Shown here piece after piece: positions 34,891 to 42,753 of a stretch of DNA of 64,000 bases. The notes under the pieces are model-generated. The model was not told where the DNA came from, did no database searches, and saw only the letters and a program-made list of their open reading frames with translations. Origin of the DNA: Breznakibacter xylanolyticus (lineage in GTDB: Bacteria; Bacteroidota; Bacteroidia; Bacteroidales; Marinilabiliaceae); the NCBI RefSeq assembly GCF_003254275.1, contig NZ_QKZK01000016.1, positions 1 to 64,000 on the forward strand, written 5' to 3'. The stretch's first letter is position 1; each line of letters opens with the position of its first letter. The position numbers were made by a program, and so were the translations under genes.

Positions 34891-35358
34891 TTATTTGTCT
34901 GATATAAAAATCAATACAGGATTTGATGCATTTAGAAGTTTAAGTGTATCCGCTTGGATGAGCCAGCGGTTTACTTTTTTCAACTCGTTGAAGAATTCCG
35001 TTTCCGGAATGCCCATGCAGAATTTTTTAGTAGAGAGGATATCGCCGGGTTGGAGGTTAGCACCCGATATGGTAATGGGGCAGATGAAGTTGTTGCAGCC
35101 CGAGTTTCCTGACATTTTTGAGTTTTGCAGGTCGAAAGACAGGGTCGGCAGGCCTTGGTCGTAAACCGATGTGTCGATGGTTGCTTGCACAAAACTCAGC
35201 AGTCGCCATTTGGTCGTGCTCAGCAGGCTGGTGTCGGCCTGTAGGGCTGCGGGGGATGAGTTTTGCGAATGCGCAGCAGATGGATTATTTTTTTTTCCGG
35301 TTGATGCGCAACCGATTAGGGTTGCCAGCATGGTAAAATAGAGGAGGGAGATTTTCAT
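34891..35358 (-). CDS. META-domain lipoprotein (HslJ-like)
   Basis: 155 residues. The signal MKISLLYFTMLATLIGC has a lipobox, with Cys17 expected to be acylated. After a Ser/Asn-rich linker, the META domain is visible: TKWRLLSFV, PTLSFDLQNSKMSGNSGCNN, LQPGDILSTKKFCMGIPETE and a final PVLIFI strand. META/HslJ proteins are envelope proteins linked to heat shock and novobiocin resistance in E. coli. The gene precedes the DUF6544-like gene by 7 bp. Confidence 0.88.
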   Translation of the reverse strand: MKISLLYFTMLATLIGCASTGKKNNPSAAHSQNSSPAALQADTSLLSTTKWRLLSFVQATIDTSVYDQGLPTLSFDLQNSKMSGNSGCNNFICPITISGANLQPGDILSTKKFCMGIPETEFFNELKKVNRWLIQADTLKLLNASNPVLIFISDK

Positions 35359-35448
35359 GGCTCTTTTTTCAATGAATCAATTTTGTAATTTTAATCAAAA
35401 TTTTACAAAACTGCTTGAGAATTATTTAATCTTAAAACACTGTTTTTT

Positions 35449-35985
35449 ATGGAACTAATCACTGCCGGATCGCGGGTGGAGCATCCCCGTTATGGCGAGG
35501 GCATTGTGTCGCGTGTGGGACTGACAGCCTATGAGGTATTTTTTGCCCATGGAGGCAAGGTGGATATTTTGAAATCGAATCGTGAACTGTCGGTTGTGCA
35601 GGCCGGCGAGGAGAAGCCATCGGTGAACGTGGATGTGGATGATCTCTCCAAAGCCATTGCCACAGTGCTGGATCAATACGGGTTGTTACCCTCGCGTTTA
35701 CCCATGGCTCCCCGCTGGGTGGGTGGTTCGCTCATCATTAAGGCAGCTGGAGACGATTTGCAGCCCAAAGAGATTCCCATCGATACTTTTTTTCACAAAA
35801 TTGTGATGTTGCGCGACCGCTTGCGCGTGTTGGAACAAAACATCAACTCGCACGAGAAATTGACAGATGAAGAAAAAGTTCAAATGCAGCAATATATCAC
35901 CCGAGCCTACGGTAGTTTAACCACATTTAATGTTCTTTTTGCCGATAAGAAAGATTATTTTGTGGGTGCCAAAAAGGAAGGTTGA
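35449..35985 (+). CDS. Conserved hypothetical with N-terminal CarD/Tudor-like beta segment
   Basis: 178 residues. The N-terminal ~50 residues (ITAGSRVEHPRYGEGIVSRV, then YEVFFAHGGKVDILKSNREL) read as the small beta-barrel seen in CarD-, UvrD- and Tudor-like modules, where a GxxVxHPxFGxGxV motif binds protein or nucleic acid. The rest is mostly helical with KLTDEEKVQMQQYITRAYG. I do not recognise a named family. It is divergent from the META gene and 46 bp before the Na/Pi gene on the same strand. Confidence 0.7.
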   Translation: MELITAGSRVEHPRYGEGIVSRVGLTAYEVFFAHGGKVDILKSNRELSVVQAGEEKPSVNVDVDDLSKAIATVLDQYGLLPSRLPMAPRWVGGSLIIKAAGDDLQPKEIPIDTFFHKIVMLRDRLRVLEQNINSHEKLTDEEKVQMQQYITRAYGSLTTFNVLFADKKDYFVGAKKEG

Positions 35986-36031
35986 GCGAGGCGTTTTTTT
36001 GAGGCGTCGAAAATATGATATTTGAACAGGG

Positions 36032-37708
36032 ATGATGACAACATCGGATTGGAGTGCCGAGAATACCCTTGGGGTGGTGATGGGCATATTGGGCGGTTTG
36101 GGACTGTTTTTGTTGGGCATCAACATGCTCAGTCAGGGCGTTCGCAATTTGGCAGGGCGGCAAATGCGTCACTTGTTGACCTATGTTTCGGGCAACCGGG
36201 TGGCAGGGGTGGCTTTTGGTGTGTTTTTCACCATGTTGTTTCAGAGCAGTAGTGCCGCCACGGTGGTATTGGTGGGTTTTGTGGAGGCCGGATTGTTGCA
36301 GTTTGCCCAAACGTTGCCTGTAGTGCTGGGAACAGCCTTTGGTACTACCATTACCGCCCAGTTGATCGCCTTCAAGGTAGGGGCGTTTGCTCTGTTGGCG
36401 GTGGGGCTGGGGCTATTGGTATCAATGTTTACACGTGGGAAGTGGAAGTTTAGCTTTGAGACGCTATTGAGCTTAGGGTTAATATTTTATGGTATGGATT
36501 TGATGTCCGGAGCCATGCGTCCGCTTCAGCAGTATGCGCCATTTTTGCAATTGATCACCCATATTCAACATCCTGTATTGGCATTGTTGCTTGGCATGCT
36601 GGGTACGGCAGTTATTCAGAGCAGTGCGGCCTTCATCGGAATTCTCATTACGTTGGGCTCCACTGGGCTGTTGAGTGTCGAGGCCAGTTTACCGCTTGTG
36701 CTGGGTTCTAACGTCGGCACCACAGTCACCGGGCTCATCTCGGCCATGAATGTGGGACGCCCGGCTCAAAAGGTCGCATTGAGCAATTTTCTGTTTAAGT
36801 TGTTTACTGCATTTGTTTTTGTTTTCATGCTTCCCTGGTGGGCGTTTTTGACGGATTGGATTACGGGCACACGGGGCGAATATGGGCGTTGGGTGGCCAA
36901 TGCCCACACGTTGTTTAATTTGGTGCTGATGCTGGCTTGGCTCCCCTTTACCGGGTGGTTTGGCCGATGGATGGATCGGTGGGTGTTGCCGACCCCACAG
37001 CGACACGAGTTTGCCCTGAAATTTCTCACTGATGAAGTTCTTGATTCACCCGATCTCTCTACCGGTTTGTTAAAGAAGGAGTTGTTGATGATGGGGCAAG
37101 TGGTGCTCAGGATGGTTGATGTCTCATTGAGTCTGTTTCAACGCCCGCCGCAATTCACCCCTTCGATGATTCGAGAGATGGAGGAGGAGACCGATCATTA
37201 TCGTCAAAAAATCAACGATTTTTGGTTGAAGTCGGCACGTGTGTCGCAGCGTGAGAAATGGCCGCCCGAGGTGTTTCAGTTGTTGCATTTGATGAACGAG
37301 TTGGAGCAGATTGCCGATTTGGTGTCGGTGAATCTGGTGCATCAGGCCGAAAAGTGGGAGCAATCACAATGGCAGTTTTCCTCCGAGGGGCGTAAGGAGC
37401 TTGAGCATTATCATGCTCAGTGTGTGCACCAGTTGCAGAGAGCGCTCGACTTGGTTGAGAATCGTGATTACAACCGGGCTTTGCAAATGAAGCAGAAGTA
37501 TCGCGAGTACGCCTACCTGGCCTTTGATTTGGAAAAACATCATTATCAACGTTTGTTTTCGCTCAATGCGCAAACGATGGAGTCGAGCAAAATACACTTG
37601 GAGTTGTTAAATCTCTATCGGATGATCAATAGCCGAGCCACTAATTTTGGACGTATCATTTTGCGTGAAGCTCAGTTACCCACGGATTTGAACAATGGGA
37701 TGATTTAG
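36032..37708 (+). CDS. Na/Pi cotransporter family protein (NptA/PhoU fusion)
   Basis: 558 residues. Eight or more membrane helices span about 15-330, with the duplicated QSS motif (QSSSAATVVLVGFVEAGLL, then QSSAAFIGILITLG) and two GT(A/N)xGTT motifs (GTAFGTTITAQ and GSNVGTTVTGL) that mark the NptA/SLC34 fold. The C-terminal ~180 residues (about 360-550) are a PhoU-like helical bundle. It couples sodium to phosphate movement across the inner membrane, and the PhoU part may regulate it. No pho regulon genes are adjacent. Confidence 0.93.
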   Translation: MMTTSDWSAENTLGVVMGILGGLGLFLLGINMLSQGVRNLAGRQMRHLLTYVSGNRVAGVAFGVFFTMLFQSSSAATVVLVGFVEAGLLQFAQTLPVVLGTAFGTTITAQLIAFKVGAFALLAVGLGLLVSMFTRGKWKFSFETLLSLGLIFYGMDLMSGAMRPLQQYAPFLQLITHIQHPVLALLLGMLGTAVIQSSAAFIGILITLGSTGLLSVEASLPLVLGSNVGTTVTGLISAMNVGRPAQKVALSNFLFKLFTAFVFVFMLPWWAFLTDWITGTRGEYGRWVANAHTLFNLVLMLAWLPFTGWFGRWMDRWVLPTPQRHEFALKFLTDEVLDSPDLSTGLLKKELLMMGQVVLRMVDVSLSLFQRPPQFTPSMIREMEEETDHYRQKINDFWLKSARVSQREKWPPEVFQLLHLMNELEQIADLVSVNLVHQAEKWEQSQWQFSSEGRKELEHYHAQCVHQLQRALDLVENRDYNRALQMKQKYREYAYLAFDLEKHHYQRLFSLNAQTMESSKIHLELLNLYRMINSRATNFGRIILREAQLPTDLNNGMI

Positions 37709-37867
37709 TCATTTGTTGATGTTGTTGCAATTGGGTAGTTTTTTGCTTAATTAGAGGATGGTTTGGTGACAAATGATTATTTTTACACCGCCAAATTGCA
37801 CGTTTTGGATGTGTTAGGCCTTCACTGTTTTCAATTTGACAATGTAGGCTTGACGACTGACCTTACC

Positions 37868-37898
37868 CGTTTTAAAATGTCATTTAAACTTTAAAACG
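37868..37898. promoter_or_regulatory. Inverted repeat upstream of the hemerythrin gene
   Basis: CGTTTTAAA (37868-37876) and TTTAAAACG (37890-37898) are exact reverse complements with a 13-bp spacer, ending 9 bp before the hemerythrin ATG. It could be an operator or a 5' mRNA hairpin covering the translation start. Confidence 0.5.
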
Positions 37899-37907
37899 AG
37901 AATAACT

Positions 37908-38300
37908 ATGTACGAATGGACAACCGATTTGGCTGTTGATGATTTGCTCATCGACAAAGAGCATCAGCATCTATTTGAACTCCTGGAACGTTATTATTTG
38001 GGGTTAAAAGGGCAAAAAGCGCCCATGGATTTGTTGCTGTTGGTGAAAGGGCTGATTGATTACGCCCAGACCCATTTTTCGCACGAAGAGGCCTTGATGC
38101 TCAAAAGTGGATATCCCGACATTGAGCGTCACAAGCAACTGCATCGCACGTTTATGCTCAAGGTGAACGATTTTTATACCAAGCTGAGTGACGGTAAGCT
38201 GGTGTTGACACTTGAAGTGACCAATTACATCAAAAATTGGTTGGTGGCTCACATCAAAAGTGAAGACGTTAAAATTGGTGCTTTTCTTAAGCGCAATTGA
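37908..38300 (+). CDS. Bacteriohemerythrin
   Basis: 130 residues, a four-helix bundle with the diiron ligand pattern: H19 (or H21) in DKEHQHLF, H56 and E60 in HFSHEE, H75 and H79 in IERHKQLHR, and H115 with D120 in AHIKSED. This is the standard single-domain bacteriohemerythrin length. It binds O2 and may act in oxygen storage or sensing in organisms facing changing oxygen. It stands alone, 199 bp after the Na/Pi gene. Confidence 0.94.
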   Translation: MYEWTTDLAVDDLLIDKEHQHLFELLERYYLGLKGQKAPMDLLLLVKGLIDYAQTHFSHEEALMLKSGYPDIERHKQLHRTFMLKVNDFYTKLSDGKLVLTLEVTNYIKNWLVAHIKSEDVKIGAFLKRN

Positions 38301-38322
38301 CGTGTTGCTGAATCAACAGGGC

Positions 38323-38357
38323 ATGGCGCAATGGTAATTTTATTTGAGTTGCGCCAT
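38323..38357. terminator. Hairpin after the hemerythrin gene
   Basis: ATGGCGCAA and TTGCGCCAT are exact complements separated by 17 bp, 23 bp after the stop. There is no T-run, so terminator function is uncertain. Confidence 0.45.
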
Positions 38358-38401
38358 TGTCCCAATTGAGAGAATAAGTGCAACTTTGACACTGGCCGGG
38401 T

Positions 38402-38431
38402 TTTGAATCAAGCCCGAAAATTTTATCTTTG
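38402..38431 (+). promoter_or_regulatory. Promoter of dnaX (TTTG-N18-TATCTTTG)
   Basis: TTTG at 38402-38405, 18 bp, then TATCTTTG at 38424-38431. This is an excellent match to the Bacteroidota sigma-factor promoter consensus, 33 bp before the dnaX ATG. Confidence 0.75.
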
Positions 38432-38463
38432 CAGGGCAGTATCAAAACAGGCTGCCAGAGGTT

Positions 38464-39576
38464 ATGGAATTCATTGTTTCGGCACGAAAATACAGACCGG
38501 TGACATTTCGTTCGGTGGTGGGGCAGGCACACATCACCGTGACGTTAAAAAATGCCATTAAGAATCAGCAGTTGGCTCATGCCTATCTGTTTTGCGGAGG
38601 ACGCGGGGTTGGAAAGACCACTTGTGCCCGAATTTTTGCCAAAACGATTAACTGTATCAACCTCACGCCCGAATATGAGGCATGCAACGAATGCGAGTCA
38701 TGTCGTTCGTTCAACGAAAATCGCTCCTACAACATTCATGAGCTTGACGCGGCCAGTAATAACTCGGTGGACGACATTCGTCTGCTGATTGATAAAGTAA
38801 GGGTTCCGCCTCAAATTGGTAAGTACAGCGTTTACATCATCGACGAGGTACACATGCTCTCAACTTCGGCCTTCAATGCGTTTCTCAAGACGCTGGAGGA
38901 GCCGCCCAAACATGCCATTTTCATTTTGGCAACCACTGAAAAGCACAAGATATTACCAACCATCTTATCGCGCTGTCAGATTTTCGACTTCAACCGCATT
39001 TCGGTGCAGGATGCTGTGGATCATCTTAAATATGTGGCTCAAAGCGAAGGAGTTGCGGTGGATGAGGAGGGATTGACTGTCATCGCCCAAAAGGCCGACG
39101 GAGCCATGCGTGATGCGCTGAGTATCTTTGACCAGATTGTGGCGTTTTCGGGTAAGGAAATCACATATAAGCAAGTAATAGAGAATCTTAATGTGTTAGA
39201 TTATGACTATTACTTTAAGTTAGTGGATGCTTTTTTGGCCGATAATTATGTGGATAGTCTGGTGATTTTTGATGACATCCTCAAAAACGGATTCGATGCC
39301 TATCATTTTGTGTCGGGTCTCAGTTCTCATTTGCGCGACCTGCTGGTGTGTAAAAATCCCCAGTCGATACAGTTGTTGGAGGTGGGGAATGCCATCGGAT
39401 CAAAATATCATCAGCAATCGCAGGCATGCAGTGTCGATTTTCTGTACGATGCGCTTAATGTGGCCACTGATGCTGAACTGCAATATCGCAACGCCAAGAA
39501 CAAACGGTTGTTTGTTGAGTTTATGCTAATCAAGCTGGCGCGGTTGATTAGCGAAAAAAAAAAGCTCTTGAGTTAG
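38464..39576 (+). CDS. dnaX: DNA polymerase III subunit gamma (0-frame product of dnaX)
   Basis: 370 residues. Clamp-loader ATPase: GGRGVGKTT (Walker A, 45-53), a zinc site with C64, C74, C77 and C80, and YIIDEVHMLS (Walker B) followed by the sensor region and domain III to about 365. The reading stops at TAG 39574, right after an A10 run. The -1 frame continues open for 198 more codons (next entry). The short product is a complete gamma-like protein with domains I-III. The promoter at 38402 is strong. Confidence 0.93.
   Translation: MEFIVSARKYRPVTFRSVVGQAHITVTLKNAIKNQQLAHAYLFCGGRGVGKTTCARIFAKTINCINLTPEYEACNECESCRSFNENRSYNIHELDAASNNSVDDIRLLIDKVRVPPQIGKYSVYIIDEVHMLSTSAFNAFLKTLEEPPKHAIFILATTEKHKILPTILSRCQIFDFNRISVQDAVDHLKYVAQSEGVAVDEEGLTVIAQKADGAMRDALSIFDQIVAFSGKEITYKQVIENLNVLDYDYYFKLVDAFLADNYVDSLVIFDDILKNGFDAYHFVSGLSSHLRDLLVCKNPQSIQLLEVGNAIGSKYHQQSQACSVDFLYDALNVATDAELQYRNAKNKRLFVEFMLIKLARLISEKKKLLS
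39554..39564 (+). other. dnaX slippery site (A10-G)
   Basis: The 0-frame reads GAA AAA AAA AAG CTC, which contains the heptamer A AAA AAG, the same one used for -1 frameshifting in E. coli dnaX. The A10 run is also long enough for RNA polymerase slippage. A weak hairpin (GCAGCC 39588-39593 with GGCTGT 39614-39619) lies 24 nt downstream, farther than in E. coli. No upstream Shine-Dalgarno stimulator is seen. Confidence 0.65.
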
Positions 39577-40160
39577 CGGCCAAGCGTGCAGCCAAGGCTC
39601 AGTCGACCGGTGCGGCTGTGGCGAGCGGCACGGTTCCCGGGGCTGTTTCTTCTGCCAAACCGACTCCTCATCATGTCATTAAAACAGTTTCTATCAAGGA
39701 GCTTGCATCAAACAATGGAGCGTTGCCGGTTGTTGAGGAAAAGATGGGTGAGGCAGTTGTGGATGAGAATGCCGGAGTGGATCCCACTTGGAGCAGACCT
39801 GTGACCCCGGATGGGCTCAAAGCTGCCTGGTTAGGGTATGCTGCGCGCATCGAATCGAGCAATTCACGCCTGCATAGCATTCTGATCAACCACATTCCAA
39901 CCATACAAAAGGAAAATATCGTTTATCTTGAGCTGATTCATGCCATGCAGGAAACAGAGGTACAGCGTGAAAAGCCTGCCTTGTTTAAGCATTTAAAAAT
40001 CAGTTTAAAAAATGCACGACTGGCGCTTGAGATCGCTTTTAAAAAGGAAGAAAACGTGCAGGCAAAAGTGTTTACGGCTTCCGATAAATACAAGGTCATG
40101 AAGGAGAAAAATCCGGCGCTGGCCGAATTGTCGCGTTTGTTTGACCTGGATATCGAATAA
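39564..40160 (+). CDS. dnaX: Tau-specific C-terminal part of dnaX, in the -1 frame
   Basis: After a -1 shift at the A10 run, translation continues ALELAAKRAAKAQSTGAAVA for 198 residues, giving a tau of about 565 residues. After an Ala/Pro/Thr-rich linker comes a folded segment (TPDGLKAAWLGYAARIESSN through KNPALAELSRLFDLDIE) that resembles the C-terminal tau domain of Bacteroidota DnaX. No good start codon or RBS lies at the head of this frame, so it is unlikely to be a separate gene. A one-base homopolymer error (10 versus 11 A) would also create this picture. Confidence 0.82.
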   Translation, partial: ALELAAKRAAKAQSTGAAVASGTVPGAVSSAKPTPHHVIKTVSIKELASNNGALPVVEEKMGEAVVDENAGVDPTWSRPVTPDGLKAAWLGYAARIESSNSRLHSILINHIPTIQKENIVYLELIHAMQETEVQREKPALFKHLKISLKNARLALEIAFKKEENVQAKVFTASDKYKVMKEKNPALAELSRLFDLDIE

Positions 40161-40214
40161 TGGCCGGATTGGCTGGTGTTGATGAGGATAGGAACAATTT
40201 AAAAAAGATACAAC

Positions 40215-41444
40215 ATGTCGAAAATCAAAGTAGTGAACCCCGTTGTGGAGCTCGATGGAGACGAGATGACCCGCGTGATTTGGAAGATGATCAAGGATAA
40301 GTTGATTTTGCCTTATCTGGATTTGGACATTAAATATTTTGATTTGGGAATGGAGCATCGCGATGCCACCAACGATCAGGTGACCATTGATGCTGCCGAA
40401 GCCATTAAAAAATACAATGTAGGAATCAAGTGTGCGACCATTACCCCCGACGAGGCTCGCGTGCAGGAGTTTGGCCTCAAGAAAATGTGGAAGTCGCCCA
40501 ATGGTACCATTCGTAACATATTGGATGGCACTGTATTTCGTGAACCCATTATTATTCGTAACATACCTCGTTTGGTTCCGGGGTGGGAGCATCCCATTTG
40601 CATTGGCCGTCATGCTTTTGGGGATCAATATCGCGCCACCGATTTTCTGGTGAAGGGCAAAGGTAAGCTCACCATTACCTTTACGCCCGAAGATGGTTCG
40701 GCGCCTCAAAGCTACGATGTGTATGACTTTAATGGCGATGGCGTTGCTTTGGCCATGTATAACACCGACGAAAGCATCACCGGTTTTGCACATTCATGTT
40801 TCAATCAGGCCATTAACAAGGGGTGGCCGTTGTATTTGTCGACCAAGAACACCATTTTGAAGAAGTACGATGGTCGTTTCAAGGATATTTTTGAGCAGGT
40901 TTATCAACAGCATTACAAGGCCAAGTTCGAGGAATTGGGCATTACTTACGAGCATCGTTTGATTGACGATATGGTGGCTGCCGCCCTCAAGTGGAATGGA
41001 AAGTTTGTGTGGGCTTGCAAAAATTACGATGGCGACGTTCAATCCGATACCCTGGCCCAAGGTTTTGGTTCACTGGGATTGATGACCTCGGTGTTGGTAA
41101 CACCCGATGGCAAAACCATGGAGGCCGAAGCGGCTCACGGAACCGTCACACGCCATTATCGCCAGCATCAGCAGGGCAAACCCACATCGACCAATCCCAT
41201 CGCCTCCATTTATGCCTGGACACGCGGCTTGGCATTCCGTGGCAAACTCGATGACAATCAGCCGTTGATTGACTTCTGTCATGCCTTAGAATCGGTGTGC
41301 ATCGAAACTGTTGAGCAGGGCAAAATGACCAAAGATTTGGCGCTGTGCATTTATAATAACGATCTCAAGCCCGAACATTACCTCAACACCGAGGCTTTTA
41401 TGGATGCTTTGGATGCAAACCTTCAGATTAAACTGGTTAAGTAA
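40215..41444 (+). CDS. icd: Isocitrate dehydrogenase, NADP-dependent (type II)
   Basis: 409 residues. It oxidatively decarboxylates isocitrate to 2-oxoglutarate. Signatures: [42 protein letters not shown] (substrate loop), [29 protein letters not shown], and [12 protein letters not shown] with the NADP-binding HGT. It belongs to the eukaryote-like homodimeric subfamily also found in Bacteroidota. It follows dnaX by 54 bp; a bidirectional terminator lies downstream. Confidence 0.96.
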   Translation: MSKIKVVNPVVELDGDEMTRVIWKMIKDKLILPYLDLDIKYFDLGMEHRDATNDQVTIDAAEAIKKYNVGIKCATITPDEARVQEFGLKKMWKSPNGTIRNILDGTVFREPIIIRNIPRLVPGWEHPICIGRHAFGDQYRATDFLVKGKGKLTITFTPEDGSAPQSYDVYDFNGDGVALAMYNTDESITGFAHSCFNQAINKGWPLYLSTKNTILKKYDGRFKDIFEQVYQQHYKAKFEELGITYEHRLIDDMVAAALKWNGKFVWACKNYDGDVQSDTLAQGFGSLGLMTSVLVTPDGKTMEAEAAHGTVTRHYRQHQQGKPTSTNPIASIYAWTRGLAFRGKLDDNQPLIDFCHALESVCIETVEQGKMTKDLALCIYNNDLKPEHYLNTEAFMDALDANLQIKLVK

Positions 41445-41634
41445 AGCATTGTGTTAGGATATAATGTCCTATTCGTTAAGATAAGAAGATGTTAGATGGT
41501 AAACAGATGATCAGATAAAGAAAGATTTTTAGACTTGTCATATCGTCTCTTTAGTTTAATTTATTAAAATCAAATAATATTACTGTTTTTTTTACGAATC
41601 GCATTAACGAAACGACATTGTAAAGAGATATAAG

Positions 41635-41664
41635 AAAAGCCGGTATTTCGATACCGGCTTTTTT
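41635..41664. terminator. Bidirectional terminator between icd and the Cys-rich gene
   Basis: AAAAGCCGGTAT-TTCG-ATACCGGCTTTT is a perfect 12-bp stem with a UUCG-type tetraloop and T-runs on both sides. The gap 41445-41634 otherwise shows nothing. Confidence 0.85.
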
Positions 41665-41686
41665 GATATATGTGTGAGTAATTTTT

Positions 41687-41908
41687 TTACACCAAAACCT
41701 CTTCGTCCAACAAAATCAGCACTCCGCCTTCAGGGGTATAATTATCAACGGCACTGTAACCGTTACTGATGCGAAACTCCAGTCGTTTGCAATTCAGCTC
41801 ACCGCATCCGTGGCAATATTTGGCGATGTAAATTCGGCAATTGGCATCGAGGGCGTTTTTGTACTTGTTGTAAAATTTACAGACATTCAGGTGTTTGCAG
41901 TTTGCCAT
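41687..41908 (-). CDS. Small cysteine-rich hypothetical protein
   Basis: 73 residues from MANCKHLNVCKFYN. It has six cysteines (4, 10, 24, 32, 35, 40), with H6 and H33 nearby, in CKHLNVC and YCHGCGELNCKRLEF. This layout suggests a metal-binding or zinc-ribbon-like fold. The C-terminus ends GGVLILLDEEVLV. I do not know a named family. An upstream ATG at 41935 is possible but adds nine residues without pattern. The gene is convergent with icd and divergent from the response regulator. Confidence 0.65.
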   Translation of the reverse strand: MANCKHLNVCKFYNKYKNALDANCRIYIAKYCHGCGELNCKRLEFRISNGYSAVDNYTPEGGVLILLDEEVLV

Positions 41909-42231
41909 GGCGGTACCTTTGAGTGATTTTGACACTTACAAAAATAAGTGACGGCTCGAACGTAAGGGAGAAATGTTCGATTTTTTCATCTCCAGGTTTG
42001 AGCCGTTTGTCAAAATGGCGGTGAAAAGCTTCTGTGGAAGTGAGAGGCACTCATATCTCTTTGTCGTCAATAAAGTTTATAGAGATGTGAGCGTAAAATT
42101 TCATTGCGGTTTGATGGCGAAAGACTTAAATTGAAAACCAAATGATGTTGAATCAGACCCGACAATGATGTGCCCGGTTGGGGATGAAGGTAGATAGACG
42201 CCATTCTGTGCAAGATGTAAAAAATACGAGT

Positions 42232-42669
42232 ATGGATCGATTGCCACGCATATTATACGCTGAGGACAATGTGAACGACATTGAACTTACTTTGGCTGCC
42301 TTTCAGGAGATAAATCTTGTCAATCAGATTGACGTGGTGCGCGATGGGGAGGAAGCGTTGGATTATTTATTTTATCGCAATCGATATGCCAACCGAGAGC
42401 GATTTTTGCCGGCCTTGGTTTTGCTTGACTTAAAGATGCCCAAAAAAGATGGTGTCGAAGTGCTCGAAGCCATCCGTCAGTCCTCCGAATATGCCAATCT
42501 GCCGGTGGTGATGCTCACTTCTTCGCAAATGGAGACAGATGTGGTGCGCAGTTACAAGCTTGGGGTGAACGGGTTTGTGGTCAAACCCATCGATTTTCTT
42601 GAGTTTGTTAAAGCCATTAAGACCATCGGTTACTTTTGGGCATTCATCAATGTCCCACCAGCCAAATGA
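42232..42669 (+). CDS. Stand-alone response regulator (receiver domain)
   Basis: 145 residues, a single CheY-like receiver. Acidic pocket E11/D12 (ILYAEDNVND), phospho-acceptor D66 (ALVLLDLKMPKKDG), T/S site LTSSQ and the conserved lysine in GFVVKPIDF. The RNRYANRERF-like insert before the fourth strand is the Rcp1-type signature. No output domain. The start at 42232 (MDRLPRILYAEDN) is preferred; an ATG at 42184 would add 16 residues. It is followed after 84 bp by a receiver-PAS-kinase gene, its likely partner. Confidence 0.88.
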   Translation: MDRLPRILYAEDNVNDIELTLAAFQEINLVNQIDVVRDGEEALDYLFYRNRYANRERFLPALVLLDLKMPKKDGVEVLEAIRQSSEYANLPVVMLTSSQMETDVVRSYKLGVNGFVVKPIDFLEFVKAIKTIGYFWAFINVPPAK

Positions 42670-42753
42670 AACGAACCATGAGTATATTCATTTCACACAG
42701 GAGGATGCGGTTGGCGAGTTTTATGTGTCAACTGAGGAACCAATAATTAACAC
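42666..42753 (+). promoter_or_regulatory. Shared leader element, copy A
   Basis: 88 nt from ATGAAACGAACCATG, overlapping the response regulator stop, to the kinase start codon. It contains TTCACACAGGAGGATG and TTGGCGAGTT--ATGTG and ends AACACATGAAA. The same ordered blocks occur at 48184-48272 before the flavodoxin gene. It is a conserved leader of unknown function; see findings. Confidence 0.7.

Noticed and set aside
42690-42706. TTTCACACAGGA resembling the E. coli lacZ leader found in vectors
   Set aside because: Similarity is limited to about 12 bases, and the flanks are native and repeated at 48.2 kb. Vector contamination is not supported.
42666-42746. Small peptide (26 codons) in leader copy A, with a counterpart of 24 codons in copy B
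   Set aside because: The peptides agree only in their first half. A 1-nt indel shifts the frame of the best-conserved nucleotides, so peptide conservation is not supported.
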